Shown here: positions 36,050 through 44,787 of the stretch, in pieces
How positions within the stretch are numbered: the stretch's first letter is position 1
Layout: every line of letters starts with the position of its first letter
DNA from: Candidatus Obscuribacter sp.
Lineage (GTDB): Bacteria > Cyanobacteriota > Vampirovibrionia > Obscuribacterales > Obscuribacteraceae
Direction of reading: 5' to 3'
Assembly (NCBI GenBank): GCA_016712465.1
Contig: JADJQZ010000001.1
Coordinates: forward strand, 5,332,001-5,396,000
DNA: 64,000 bases
The notes under the pieces: model-generated
Told to the model about the DNA's origin: nothing
What the model saw: the letters and a program-made list of their open reading frames with translations, nothing else
Databases searched by the model: none
Translations under genes and position numbers: made by a program

Positions 36050-38227
36050 ATGGCAGGCTCCAACACCCCGGAAAACCAAATAAAGAAGGCTCCGGACGCT
36101 GTCAAAGAAGGCGGCGAAGCCGAGAAAGCACGCCTGGAAGCTTCCCAGTGCATGGCCAATGAAGCCTACAAACCTTCAGAAAACCCCGAAGATTTCAACA
36201 GAATGCTCAGAGGCATTGAAGACTTTCGTTCTTCATCCAGAGCCATCCTGGCTCTGAACGACAACGAACAGTTCAACAGCGGCAGCAAAATCTTCTCCGA
36301 CGGCAGCAAGTTCAAAGGCGGCATTGCCGGCGACAGTCACCTGGGCAACCGCCAATTGACCGCCACAGGCGCCGAGCAGAAGCCCGCTGCCGTCGACACC
36401 AAGACTGCAAAAGTTAGCATGGACAGCATTCTGCCCAAGCTCACCCTTCAAGACGGCAGCGCCAAAGCACCGGCTGAGCGCCCCATCGGCAAATCGACAC
36501 CAGTAGCTGGAAACTTTGATTTCCTTGGTGACGTATTCACCAATGGCGCTCCCGGAGAGTTTAATGCCACTAAAAACTATGAGCAGAATAGCAATCAGGT
36601 GATGGCTCCCGCCGATAAACCTCTGACACTGAACACCGCCGAAGAAGCCAAAGCCAGAGCTGAACAAATTAGCAAATTCAGAGACGACAGCGAAACTACC
36701 TTCAACCAGTTTGCTGAAATCGAAAAAAATGTAAAACCCGGCGAGAAGCTGGAAAAAGAGGGCGATGCCATCGTTAAGCGTAACGAGCGCGGCGAGGAAA
36801 TCTTCAGAAGAGAAGGCAGCGTAGTTACCATCACCAAAGACGGCAGAAGCTATGTAATGGACGAAAAGACCGGCACCCGGGAAGTCTGGAGCGCCGACGG
36901 CAAATTGGAATTGAGAAGATACAGCAGCGGTTTGCTCGAGACCTCCGACGGCGGCGACGGCTTGATCAGAGTCAACCCGAACACCGGCGCCACCTGGATG
37001 ACCGACAAAAACGGCAATATCATCTCCGATATTCGAAACACAACCGACGGCGGCAAAATTCTAGAAGTCCAAAATACCAAAATACTGACCGTCAATGAAA
37101 CCATCGACACCAGCGATGCTGCCGCTCTGGCAGCCTTGATCAACCAGAAAGAGAAAGAAGGTTTCAGCGGCGTCATCCATTTCAAAAACGGCAGTTTGCT
37201 CGTCAACATGAGCGCCGAAGTGAAGGATGCCAACGGCAAAGTAGTACCCGGCAATCAGAACAGAAAATCCGCCTTTATCTCCCATGACGGCACTGTCATG
37301 CAAGAGGTAGACGGAGCCTTTGTCTTCAGAAGAAACGCCAAAGATGCAAAAGGCAATCTCATCGGTGAAGCTGGTATCGTTGACGCCGCCGGCAAAGTAC
37401 ACATGGCTGGAAGCGCCATCTACAACCAACTCAAAGCTCGAATCGGCGAAGGCGAACTGGAAAAGATCCTGGCCGCTTTGAACAACGGTAAGATTCAAAC
37501 CGACAACGGCAGCACCATCGCCAAAGGCGACCGCTCCCCCGATTCATCCGCTGCTACTCCCAAGTTCAGTTCAATCACCGCTGAAAACGGCGATGTTCGC
37601 ACCACCAACAGAGTTGGCGGCATTCAAACCGCCACGGTGCTGGCTAACGGCGCCGAAGTCAACCTCACACCGGGCACCACCACCACCGATATCAAACTTG
37701 CCGACGGCAGACGCATTAGAAGCGATAAAGACGGCACCACCACTATCGGTGACATCAAGGTCGACCGCCGAGGCGCCGTCACCGACATGCGCAATGGCAC
37801 ACGCATGGACGACAACGGCATGCGCACCACCGACGGCACCAGCTACAACAGCCACACCGGTACGGCCAGCTTTTCCGACGGTACCAGCGTAGATTCCCAT
37901 GGCTCAGTCTTCCGCACCCAGGATGGTTCACCTTCCCAGAAAGCGCAATTGGTTGCGATGGAAAGCAAGGCTCTAAGCGCTGCAGCTTCCGCCGAATCGA
38001 TGGCAGCCAGCGTCATGGCTAAAGCAGCTTCCGGTAGAGTTACAAGCGGCGACATCGCGGCGCTCAGTTCCACCCTCGGCGGTCTCGAGTACAACCTCAA
38101 AGCCCTCGCCGATCAGTCGGATCTTACCGCCATGGTACGCTTGATGATGACCAAAGGTACAGTTTCCGAGTCTCTAGCTAAAGCGACTCAACTGACGGCA
38201 CAACCGCACATGCAAATGGCCAGCTAA
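36050..38227 (+). CDS. large polar protein with repetitive DG/NG-rich C-terminal half
   Basis: 725 residues with no signal peptide or transmembrane segment. The first 180 residues are charged and low-complexity. The middle (about 220-400) has beta-strand-like repeats built on G-x-x-(V/I)-x-x-x-x-G (IVKRNERGEEIFRREGS, VTITKDGRSYVMDEKTGTRE, GLIRVNPNTGATWMTDKNGN), similar in style to YD/RHS or MORN-like repeats though I cannot assign either. Around 500-635 it becomes very Thr/Asp/Gly/Asn-rich (TTTDIKLADGRRIRSDKDG, SYNSHTGTASFSDGTSVD). The last 90 residues are Ala/Ser/Met-rich helix. It could be a structural filament or a non-classically secreted protein. Its stop codon lies inside a palindrome shared with the converging gene. 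Confidence 0.75.
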   Translation: MAGSNTPENQIKKAPDAVKEGGEAEKARLEASQCMANEAYKPSENPEDFNRMLRGIEDFRSSSRAILALNDNEQFNSGSKIFSDGSKFKGGIAGDSHLGNRQLTATGAEQKPAAVDTKTAKVSMDSILPKLTLQDGSAKAPAERPIGKSTPVAGNFDFLGDVFTNGAPGEFNATKNYEQNSNQVMAPADKPLTLNTAEEAKARAEQISKFRDDSETTFNQFAEIEKNVKPGEKLEKEGDAIVKRNERGEEIFRREGSVVTITKDGRSYVMDEKTGTREVWSADGKLELRRYSSGLLETSDGGDGLIRVNPNTGATWMTDKNGNIISDIRNTTDGGKILEVQNTKILTVNETIDTSDAAALAALINQKEKEGFSGVIHFKNGSLLVNMSAEVKDANGKVVPGNQNRKSAFISHDGTVMQEVDGAFVFRRNAKDAKGNLIGEAGIVDAAGKVHMAGSAIYNQLKARIGEGELEKILAALNNGKIQTDNGSTIAKGDRSPDSSAATPKFSSITAENGDVRTTNRVGGIQTATVLANGAEVNLTPGTTTTDIKLADGRRIRSDKDGTTTIGDIKVDRRGAVTDMRNGTRMDDNGMRTTDGTSYNSHTGTASFSDGTSVDSHGSVFRTQDGSPSQKAQLVAMESKALSAAASAESMAASVMAKAASGRVTSGDIAALSSTLGGLEYNLKALADQSDLTAMVRLMMTKGTVSESLAKATQLTAQPHMQMAS

Positions 38228-38257
38228 TAATTAGCTGGCACTATCTGTAGTGCTTTT
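38219..38257. terminator. palindrome and hairpin between convergent genes
   Basis: GCCAGCTAAT (38219-38228) and ATTAGCTGGC (38230-38239) form a near-perfect inverted repeat that includes the stop codons of both flanking genes. A second small stem GCACTA/TAGTGC (38238-38253, four-base loop) is followed by TTTT, a plausible rightward terminator. Confidence 0.6.
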
Positions 38258-38752
38258 CTCCTTCTTCTCCCTCAGAGCCAAAAAGTAGGTGAAGCCGATG
38301 TCTTGGTTCTCTGGCGCATTCTTCATGTTACCGAACCACTTCTCAGCAATGGGATAACAGTCGAGAATCGCTCTAGCACACTCAGAGTATCTTTGATCTG
38401 CATATGAGAACCAATAATCCGAATACTCGTTCTTGGCATTAATATTCCGAGGATTCAGGCGTCCTCTGTACTCAAGATCTAAATCCCAGACAACCACATT
38501 CTTCTCTGTGATAGTTCGTGAGTTCCCGTAAGTAAACGACCAGGATTCAAACCTACCAGTATATCCATATTCCAAAACAAGCTCAGGCTCGCCCCACTTA
38601 TTGAACTGAAAACAAAGGAGATCAATTCCCTGATCATGAATGCGCCTCAAATGGGGCAAACTACCTTTGAAGCCAAGACTTCTCAAATAAGGCAGGACGT
38701 CTTGCTTTAGTTGCGCGCGCATTTTATCACTTTCAGGCACTAGCTTCTCCAC
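38231..38752 (-). CDS. DUF4304-like protein
   Basis: 173 residues from a GTG at 38752 (ATG at 38722 is an alternative that loses ten residues). The arrangement LKQDVLPYLRSLGFKGSLPHLRRI...LLCFQFNKWGEPELVLEYG resembles DUF4304, a small family sometimes found with toxin-immunity genes. This is recognition by pattern only and is moderate. The C-terminus ends in a charged tail. It converges with the large gene before it, with three bases between stops. Confidence 0.55.
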   Translation of the reverse strand: MEKLVPESDKMRAQLKQDVLPYLRSLGFKGSLPHLRRIHDQGIDLLCFQFNKWGEPELVLEYGYTGRFESWSFTYGNSRTITEKNVVVWDLDLEYRGRLNPRNINAKNEYSDYWFSYADQRYSECARAILDCYPIAEKWFGNMKNAPENQDIGFTYFLALREKKEKSTTDSAS

Positions 38753-38951
38753 TTACTGAGGGCTTCGGTCAGAACTAGCATAGCATCTGCGATTACGAGC
38801 ACACAATTAGTTTACTTATGGGACGAGCCATCCTGGATTACTGAAATACACACAGACGACCAGACAATTCACGAAGTGTCTCTCCACACTAGCTGCTAGC
38901 ATCAAACAGACTGTAGGATCAACCCTCAGAGAGGGAGAGCTACACGAGGGT

Positions 38952-39356
38952 ATGATGAGCAGCAAACTCACACGAATCATGATTTGGTCGGCGCTCTCAA
39001 TACCTTGTTTTTGGTTTATGGGATATGTGTGCTGGGTGTTTCGGTCCTTGGGAGACATTTTTGTCAGTCCAGCTAAATTCAGCGAGACTGAGTGGAAGAA
39101 TACACTAAAGAAATCTCCACCGAATCACTACGCGCAGCTTTCTCTGCTTATGGGCATGGACCGTGACCGTTCCTTGAGAGGAAAGACGCCCGAAGAAGCT
39201 GAGCAGATACTTGGCTTAACAAAAGCGAACCTGAGAGACGACTTCCGTCCTGTAAGAATAGTGTACAGAGTCAACGACATTACCATACAGCTCTACCTTG
39301 AAGATGGAAAAATCACAAAAAGTACTAGTTGCACTCCCGGCCCAGAGAATTACTAG
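38952..39356 (+). CDS. membrane-anchored small protein
   Basis: 134 residues. One N-terminal hydrophobic helix (IMIWSALSIPCFWFMGYVCWV) is followed by a soluble domain of about 90 residues (SLRGKTPEEAEQILGLTKANLRDD, VRIVYRVNDITIQLYLEDGK). The RGKTPEEAEQILG-type helix plus beta-strands recalls SmpA/OmlA-like (BamE) folds, but the similarity is weak. GAGGG lies right before the first ATG, and the second ATG three bases later fits it better. Confidence 0.55.
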   Translation: MMSSKLTRIMIWSALSIPCFWFMGYVCWVFRSLGDIFVSPAKFSETEWKNTLKKSPPNHYAQLSLLMGMDRDRSLRGKTPEEAEQILGLTKANLRDDFRPVRIVYRVNDITIQLYLEDGKITKSTSCTPGPENY

Positions 39357-39587
39357 GCAACCACTTCTGCATGATAGTTGCAGATGGAGAAGGGAACTAA
39401 CACTCAGCCTGATTGGGACTCAAATCCATCCAAGCAGAATAAACATGCCCGGCAATAGATCTCATGCCGACTAGTCAAACAGAGGTATCTTACTTGCTTA
39501 TCCAGCTCTTCGAAGTAAAATGAAAAGCACTGAGAACACAGATCTAGGGACATAGATCTAGGCACATAGAATTTCGGGAGCCTACTA

Positions 39588-40328
39588 ATGCCAAAGAAGA
39601 GAAGATCTTGGCGAGCGAACTTAGACAAAATCATAGAAGAGGAATTGACGAACTGTGACTTCTCGCCCTTTGATGGGATTTCGTATTCATTTCCGGTGAG
39701 CGACGAAATCTTGGGAGTTGTGCAAATCGAGAACAGACTCCTGATCTCCGGTGAACACCATTCCCAAGTGAGCACTCGCTTTGGACTCATACACTATGAG
39801 CTAAGCAGTGCTCTGGATCTCGTGTACGAACCAGCACTTCATGCACCATGGTTCTGGACAGCAGGAACAGAGCACAGCCATATCAAACTGAAACAGCAGC
39901 TTCCAAAAACATTCCGGCATGAGATTTTCAAGGATACAGATTTATCAAAACAGTATTGTCTGATCAGAGAAATAGCTCAGAGCTTGAAGAATGAAGCCAT
40001 ACCAATTGTCACCGAGCGATTTAAGAAACTGGCTTGCCTGCAGTCATACTGTGAGGAAACCAATCAAAGAGGTGTTGAATACTGCGCTATTCTGGCCCTC
40101 TCTGGAGATGCTAAAACTGGTGCAGAGTTGGCGGAACAAATTCATCAAAATCCGAGATTATTTGACCAACACTGCGGTGTCTGGCAAGCGGTAGGTCCGG
40201 CTTTTGCCGGCTGGATTTCCACCGGCAATCCTAGCAAGAGCCTTGAAGATGCCAGAAACTGGGTTCTAAATGGTGCTATAGAAAGACGTGAGGAAGTCAT
40301 GCTGCACGGCAGGCAGTATGAATGGTGA
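39588..40328 (+). CDS. hypothetical soluble protein
   Basis: 246 residues; GGGAG seven bases before the ATG. The basic N-terminus MPKKRRSWRANLDKI leads to an alpha/beta middle (ISYSFPVSDEILGVVQIENR, RFGLIHYELSSALDLVYEPA) and a helical C-terminal half (EIAQSLKNEAIPIVTERFKK, GAELAEQIHQNPRLFDQH). No signal peptide or known motif. The AT-rich surroundings and lack of homologous landmarks suggest accessory content. Confidence 0.6.
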   Translation: MPKKRRSWRANLDKIIEEELTNCDFSPFDGISYSFPVSDEILGVVQIENRLLISGEHHSQVSTRFGLIHYELSSALDLVYEPALHAPWFWTAGTEHSHIKLKQQLPKTFRHEIFKDTDLSKQYCLIREIAQSLKNEAIPIVTERFKKLACLQSYCEETNQRGVEYCAILALSGDAKTGAELAEQIHQNPRLFDQHCGVWQAVGPAFAGWISTGNPSKSLEDARNWVLNGAIERREEVMLHGRQYEW

Positions 40329-40474
40329 ATCTGTCTGACAGAAGGCAGGGTCGATGGCGGCAAATGGTACTCAGCAGAAAGGTTTAGTTATTGATTCAGC
40401 ACTCGATGCAGCCGCAGTGACTAACTACCGGTAACAATAAAGCGCGACAAATCCCCAATCAAAAACAACGCCGG

Positions 40475-41068
40475 CTAAATAAAGCCGAACTTGGTCAAAA
40501 CCTTGTCCCACTTGCCGCTTGATTTAAGTATCACTTCAATAGCCTCACGCACAGCACCGTCGCCGCCGTAAGCTTCAGTGACGTAGTGGGCCCGGTCTTT
40601 CAATTCCTGCCTGGCATTACCCACAGCCACGGCGAAACCACAACGTTTCAAAAGCGGGTAGTCCGGGAAATCGTCTCCGATAAAGCAAACCTCATCATCG
40701 TCGACGCCTTCCTTGGAGAGGATTTCTTCGTAAATGCTCTCTTTCTCAAGGTAACCCTGGTAGATATAGGTTATTTTCAATATGCGGGCTCTTTCATTGA
40801 CCGCCTGAGAATCACGACCGCTGATAACACCGGTTTTGATACCGCACAAGTTGAGAAAATGCAGCCCGGCTCCATCTTGAGAGTTGAAGCCCTTAAACTC
40901 GGTGGGTTTGCCGTCCGGTCCTGGGAAATAATAAAGGGTGCCGTCGGTGAGTACGCCGTCTACATCCATCAAGACAAGTTTGACGCGGCTCGCCCGTTTC
41001 TTGACCTCGTCTGAAAGCAGGCTCAAGTCAACCGATCTACTCTCGACAACCTTCCTACCTGCCGCCAT
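40475..41068 (-). CDS. kdsC: KdsC-type HAD phosphatase
   Basis: 197 residues of the C0 HAD subfamily of 3-deoxy-D-manno-octulosonate 8-phosphate phosphatases. Motif I is LVLMDVDGVLTDG (Asp35 nucleophile, Asp37 acid/base), motif II ISGRDSQ, and motif IV FIGDDFPDYPLLKRCGFAVAVGNA. KDO phosphatases form tetramers and act in the cytoplasm in the synthesis of the inner LPS sugar; related enzymes act on other sugar acids. The N-terminal extension of about 28 residues is slightly longer than typical. GGAGG upstream of the ATG supports the start. No other KDO gene is in the window, so the exact substrate is inferred. Confidence 0.85.
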   Translation of the reverse strand: MAAGRKVVESRSVDLSLLSDEVKKRASRVKLVLMDVDGVLTDGTLYYFPGPDGKPTEFKGFNSQDGAGLHFLNLCGIKTGVISGRDSQAVNERARILKITYIYQGYLEKESIYEEILSKEGVDDDEVCFIGDDFPDYPLLKRCGFAVAVGNARQELKDRAHYVTEAYGGDGAVREAIEVILKSSGKWDKVLTKFGFI

Positions 41069-41160
41069 GCCCTGACCTCCATCGCCAATTCACTCAAATT
41101 GCATATAATAACATCTGTTTCCTGGGAACACTCGGCATTGGCAGAAAGGCACAGGCAGAA

Positions 41161-42957
41161 GTGAAGTATTTTAGCGGCGCAAAGACTTACCAAATACTAG
41201 ATGTAGAAGCCGTATCCGTGCAGGCTGCAGCGGCTGACGGAGCCCTGAAATCATTTACTTCACCGCAAGAACAGGAAGTTCCCAGCCTGGCGGCTGACAT
41301 CGCCATCATAGGCGGTGGCATGGGCGGTATCGCGGCAGCCCTCACCGCCCTCACGGCAGACAGCGGCGTGAGCGTGGTTATGACGGAAGAAACGAGCTGG
41401 CTGGGCGGACAAATGACGAGCCAGGGAGTCTCAGCCCTGGATGAAAACAAATGGGTGGAAAGCACGGGCGCTTGCCTCAGTTATTTGCAATTGCGCGACA
41501 AGCTTAGAGAAAGCTACAGGCAGACTGGTGGTCTTACGCCGGAAGCAGCACAGGATCCCCTTTTGCATCCTGGTAGATCATGGGTAACGAGACTGTCCTT
41601 CGAACCGGCAAGGGCCCTTGCCGTCATAGACCAGATGCTAGCCCCCTATATTGCCGCAGGTCGCTTGACGATTCTCACACGCAGCCAAATTGTAGATGCC
41701 CACTGCCGGGAAGATAATCGTATCGAAGCGCTGCTCGCGGTTAATGTAGAAAACGGCCAGTTCACAGAGATCTGCCCCAAGACAGTGCTCGATGCCACCG
41801 AACTGGGCGACCTCTTTCCTCTGGTGAAAGTGCCCTATTACACCGGCTCCGACAGCAAGAGACTGACAAACGAGAGCCATGCCCCAGAGCAGGGCGACCC
41901 CGAGAACGTGCAAGACTTCACCTATCCTTTCGTGCTGACTTTGCATGCCGGCGAAAATCACACCATTGAAAAACCAGACGACTACGAGACTTTCAAAAAC
42001 GCGGGGAAATTTTCACTCTTCGGCTTCAAAATGTTCGAACACTACGAAGGTTTTGATCCGGCAAGACCCGAAAATGTGAAAAACTTCCTGCCTTTCTGGA
42101 CATACAGAAGACTGATAGACAAAAGCCTCTTTGACGGCAGTGTTTACCAGTTCGACATCTCTATGATCAACTGGGATGCCAACGACCTGCGCGGTTACAA
42201 CATCATCGATAAAAGCCCCTCTATTAGAAGAGACTATCTATCACTGGCCAAACGACTCAGCCTGGGCTTTCTTTTCTGGCTGCAAACGGAAGCACCAAGA
42301 GACGAAGGCGGCCAGGGTTACCCGGAATTCAAATTAGATTTGACGGTTTTGGGCACAAAGGACGGTCTGGCCAAATTCCCCTACATCAGAGAAGCCAGGC
42401 GCCTTGCGGCAAAGACTACCATCGTCGAGGAAGATATCGTCATCGCCGCAAACCCCGGCGTGCGAGCCCGGTCTTTTCCTGACAGCGTGGGTATTGGTCA
42501 TTATCCAGTAGACATTCACGGCAGGCAAGAAGTAGAAGGTACAGCCCAGGCTACCCGTCCTTTTCAGATACCCTACAGCGCTCTAGTGAGCGAGCACTGC
42601 CCCAATTTACTGGCTTGCTGCAAGAACCTGGGCGTCAGCCACATTACCAACGGCTCTTATCGCCTGCACCCGATTGAATGGGCTATTGGTGTCGCCGGCG
42701 GTGTGGCAGCAGCCCTTGCCGTAGCGGAAAATATCGACCTCAATAAAATAGCCGATCAAGATGCAACACTGAAAAAACTGCAAACCACACTAATCAAACT
42801 GGGAGCACCACTTTTCTGGCTCGATGATATTGGTCCCAAATACCCTCAGTTTGCCGAAGCCCAACTTGCTATTTTGAACGGACGGGTGACGCTGTCTGAG
42901 GAGAGCTTGAGCTTCCCCTCAGCTTCAGCTCTTTTGGATCACGGGCGTTCAGTATAA
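41161..42957 (+). CDS. FAD-dependent oxidoreductase (PF12831-like)
   Basis: 598 residues from a GTG. The dinucleotide-binding motif IAIIGGGMGGIAAALTAL (GGGMGG at 51-56) begins the FAD domain, followed by TSWLGGQMTSQGVSALDENKW. That GGQ signature is typical of the PF12831 group (xanthan-lyase-associated FAD proteins). Further landmarks are VLDATELGDLFPL and, near the end, NGSYRLHPIEWAIGVAGGVAAALAV, which closes the FAD site. No membrane segment or signal is visible. Substrate unknown. Its last 89 bases overlap the end of the TPR lipoprotein gene on the other strand. Confidence 0.85.
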   Translation: MKYFSGAKTYQILDVEAVSVQAAAADGALKSFTSPQEQEVPSLAADIAIIGGGMGGIAAALTALTADSGVSVVMTEETSWLGGQMTSQGVSALDENKWVESTGACLSYLQLRDKLRESYRQTGGLTPEAAQDPLLHPGRSWVTRLSFEPARALAVIDQMLAPYIAAGRLTILTRSQIVDAHCREDNRIEALLAVNVENGQFTEICPKTVLDATELGDLFPLVKVPYYTGSDSKRLTNESHAPEQGDPENVQDFTYPFVLTLHAGENHTIEKPDDYETFKNAGKFSLFGFKMFEHYEGFDPARPENVKNFLPFWTYRRLIDKSLFDGSVYQFDISMINWDANDLRGYNIIDKSPSIRRDYLSLAKRLSLGFLFWLQTEAPRDEGGQGYPEFKLDLTVLGTKDGLAKFPYIREARRLAAKTTIVEEDIVIAANPGVRARSFPDSVGIGHYPVDIHGRQEVEGTAQATRPFQIPYSALVSEHCPNLLACCKNLGVSHITNGSYRLHPIEWAIGVAGGVAAALAVAENIDLNKIADQDATLKKLQTTLIKLGAPLFWLDDIGPKYPQFAEAQLAILNGRVTLSEESLSFPSASALLDHGRSV

Positions 42958-44767
42958 GGTCTGCACTCTCGGGATTTAGTTCCAGAGCCCGCTTAAAGGT
43001 CGACATAGACGCAGACTGAGCACCAGCACTGATGGCATCGAAACCGCTCTCGGCAAACTGACTAGCACTCAAACCTGCTTGATTGAGATGCCTGACTGCC
43101 TCTTCCGCCTCAGCCTTGTTTTTAGTCTTTCCGGCAATTTCCAGCATGATATACCAGGGGAAACTATCAGTAGGAGAAAGCGCCAGCAACTGCCTTGCCG
43201 CCTTCTTGGCCTCCGGGTAGCGACCGGCACTGGAGAGACCCGCCATATAATCGGTCCAAACATCTCGGTCAGTAGGATCGGCTTTAATGAGTTTCTCAAG
43301 GATGGCCAAACCCTCATCGTAGCGCTTCAAACACATGAGAGCCCAGGCATAATTGATCTTGGCTTGCCGCTCCTGCGGGTGCGAATCAAGGCTCTTCTTA
43401 GCCAATGCCAGAGCCGCATCGGTCTTACCATTGAGAAACATGCAGTGCACCTGGTGCCTTTCACTCTTGAGCTTGGCACTGGGTCCGTGCTCCAGTTCGG
43501 CGCTGCGGGCGAAGCACTGCTCAGCCTCGATAGTAAAATGGTTCTCCAACAAAATGGCAGCAAGAGTAAACTGCACCGCACCGCTGCGCGGTGCCAAATT
43601 TGCCGCCACTCGGGCACTCTTGAGAGCTTCCTTAGCCTGCCCCTTCTCTTGCAAAATGAGCGCCAGCATCTGCCAGCCAGTGCCGTCGGATGGTTCAACC
43701 TCAACTGCCTTTCGCACAAACGTCTCGGCCCGTTTGAGCACCTCCTGACGATTCTGAACGCTATAGGTAGCGATCACTAGTTGGTTCAAACGCAGCCACG
43801 GCGCGGCACTCCTGGGCAGGGCAGCAGCAGCTTCTCGGTAAGCCTTCTCCGCCTCGGCGGGGCGTCCCATCTGCCGCAATAGGTCACCGCAATAGAGACG
43901 GCTGCTCTCATCTCTGGAATTGAGAAGAATAGCCTTGCGAAAATAAGCTAGAGCCTCTTCCTTCCGCCCCTTATGCCAACTTATCAGCGCCAGCGTTTTG
44001 TAGGTGCGATAAGTTTGATAAGCCGCCAGTTCAAACTTGCCACCATTTGACCCAAGGCTAGCTAGCAAGGTACTCTCGGCTTCCTTCTTGCCTCTGTAGT
44101 ACTGCGCCCGCCCCAGCACAGCCAGCACTTCCTTGTTTCCCGGAGCCAGCTTAGCTGCCGCCTCCGCCTCACTAAGGGCAGCAGCAGTTCTGTTCAAACC
44201 CATTAGAACCCTGGCCATAACAATGTGGCAGCGAGCATTGTTCGGCTCTCTGTCGAGGGCAATGGCCGCCTGGTTATAGGCTTGCCTACTGAAAGGCGCC
44301 TTGGCAGAAGTCCTGGCCTCTTCTCTCAACTCGAGATTGGCTTCCGCCGCCCCCAAGAGAGCCGGCACATAGTCATCATCAAGCGTCAGAGCCTCTTTGA
44401 AGGAAGCCAGGGCGCCGCTAAAGTCACTGCGCCCCATGCGCTCCGTGCCGGTCTTACACAGACTTACCAGCCAAGCTGACGAAGCGGCGGCGGCATTAGC
44501 CCCGTCTTTGGCGGCAGTCGCGCCGTCTTTAGCGGCAGTCGCCCCATCCTTAGCGGCACTTGCCCCGCCTTTAGAGGTATTCGTCGGGGACTGTGCGAGA
44601 ACCGGAAGGTCGTAGGAAAGACAGCCGGAACCATACAGAAGTAAGACCAGAGCCGTTGCTAAAAGATAGCGCCGCGGAGCCGCTGATAAAGGATGGCTCC
44701 GTGGCGCAACGTCAAATACAGTAGGTAGAGTGAAAATAAATCTTCTCCCAAGCAACTCCACAAGCAA
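42869..44767 (-). CDS. TPR lipoprotein downstream of the RNA-repair genes
   Basis: Up to 632 residues from a TTG at 44767; the true start may be one of the nearby in-frame GTG/TTG codons. A hydrophobic segment (about 33-48, YLLATALVLLLYGSGC) ends in a lipobox-like GSGC. Then come a tandem AAKDGAT repeat (68-91) and more than ten TPRs to about 600 (ALASFKEALTLDDDYVPALL, AALSEAEAAAKLAPGNKEVL, YFRKAILLNSRDESSRLYCG and others). It begins 20 bases after pnkp on the same strand, so it is likely co-transcribed. That puts a surface or periplasmic scaffold in an RNA-repair operon, though the link may be only positional. Confidence 0.8.
   Translation of the reverse strand: MLVELLGRRFIFTLPTVFDVAPRSHPLSAAPRRYLLATALVLLLYGSGCLSYDLPVLAQSPTNTSKGGASAAKDGATAAKDGATAAKDGANAAAASSAWLVSLCKTGTERMGRSDFSGALASFKEALTLDDDYVPALLGAAEANLELREEARTSAKAPFSRQAYNQAAIALDREPNNARCHIVMARVLMGLNRTAAALSEAEAAAKLAPGNKEVLAVLGRAQYYRGKKEAESTLLASLGSNGGKFELAAYQTYRTYKTLALISWHKGRKEEALAYFRKAILLNSRDESSRLYCGDLLRQMGRPAEAEKAYREAAAALPRSAAPWLRLNQLVIATYSVQNRQEVLKRAETFVRKAVEVEPSDGTGWQMLALILQEKGQAKEALKSARVAANLAPRSGAVQFTLAAILLENHFTIEAEQCFARSAELEHGPSAKLKSERHQVHCMFLNGKTDAALALAKKSLDSHPQERQAKINYAWALMCLKRYDEGLAILEKLIKADPTDRDVWTDYMAGLSSAGRYPEAKKAARQLLALSPTDSFPWYIMLEIAGKTKNKAEAEEAVRHLNQAGLSASQFAESGFDAISAGAQSASMSTFKRALELNPESADLILNARDPKELKLRGSSSSPQTASPVRSK
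44502..44578. repeat. 21-bp tandem repeat inside the TPR lipoprotein gene
   Basis: About 3.6 copies of a 21-bp unit (starting at 44502, 44523, 44544 and 44565) encode successive AAKDGAT-like heptapeptides. Copies differ by a few bases. Confidence 0.85.
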
Positions 44768-44787
44768 TATGCCCGCCAGTCGGCCTT

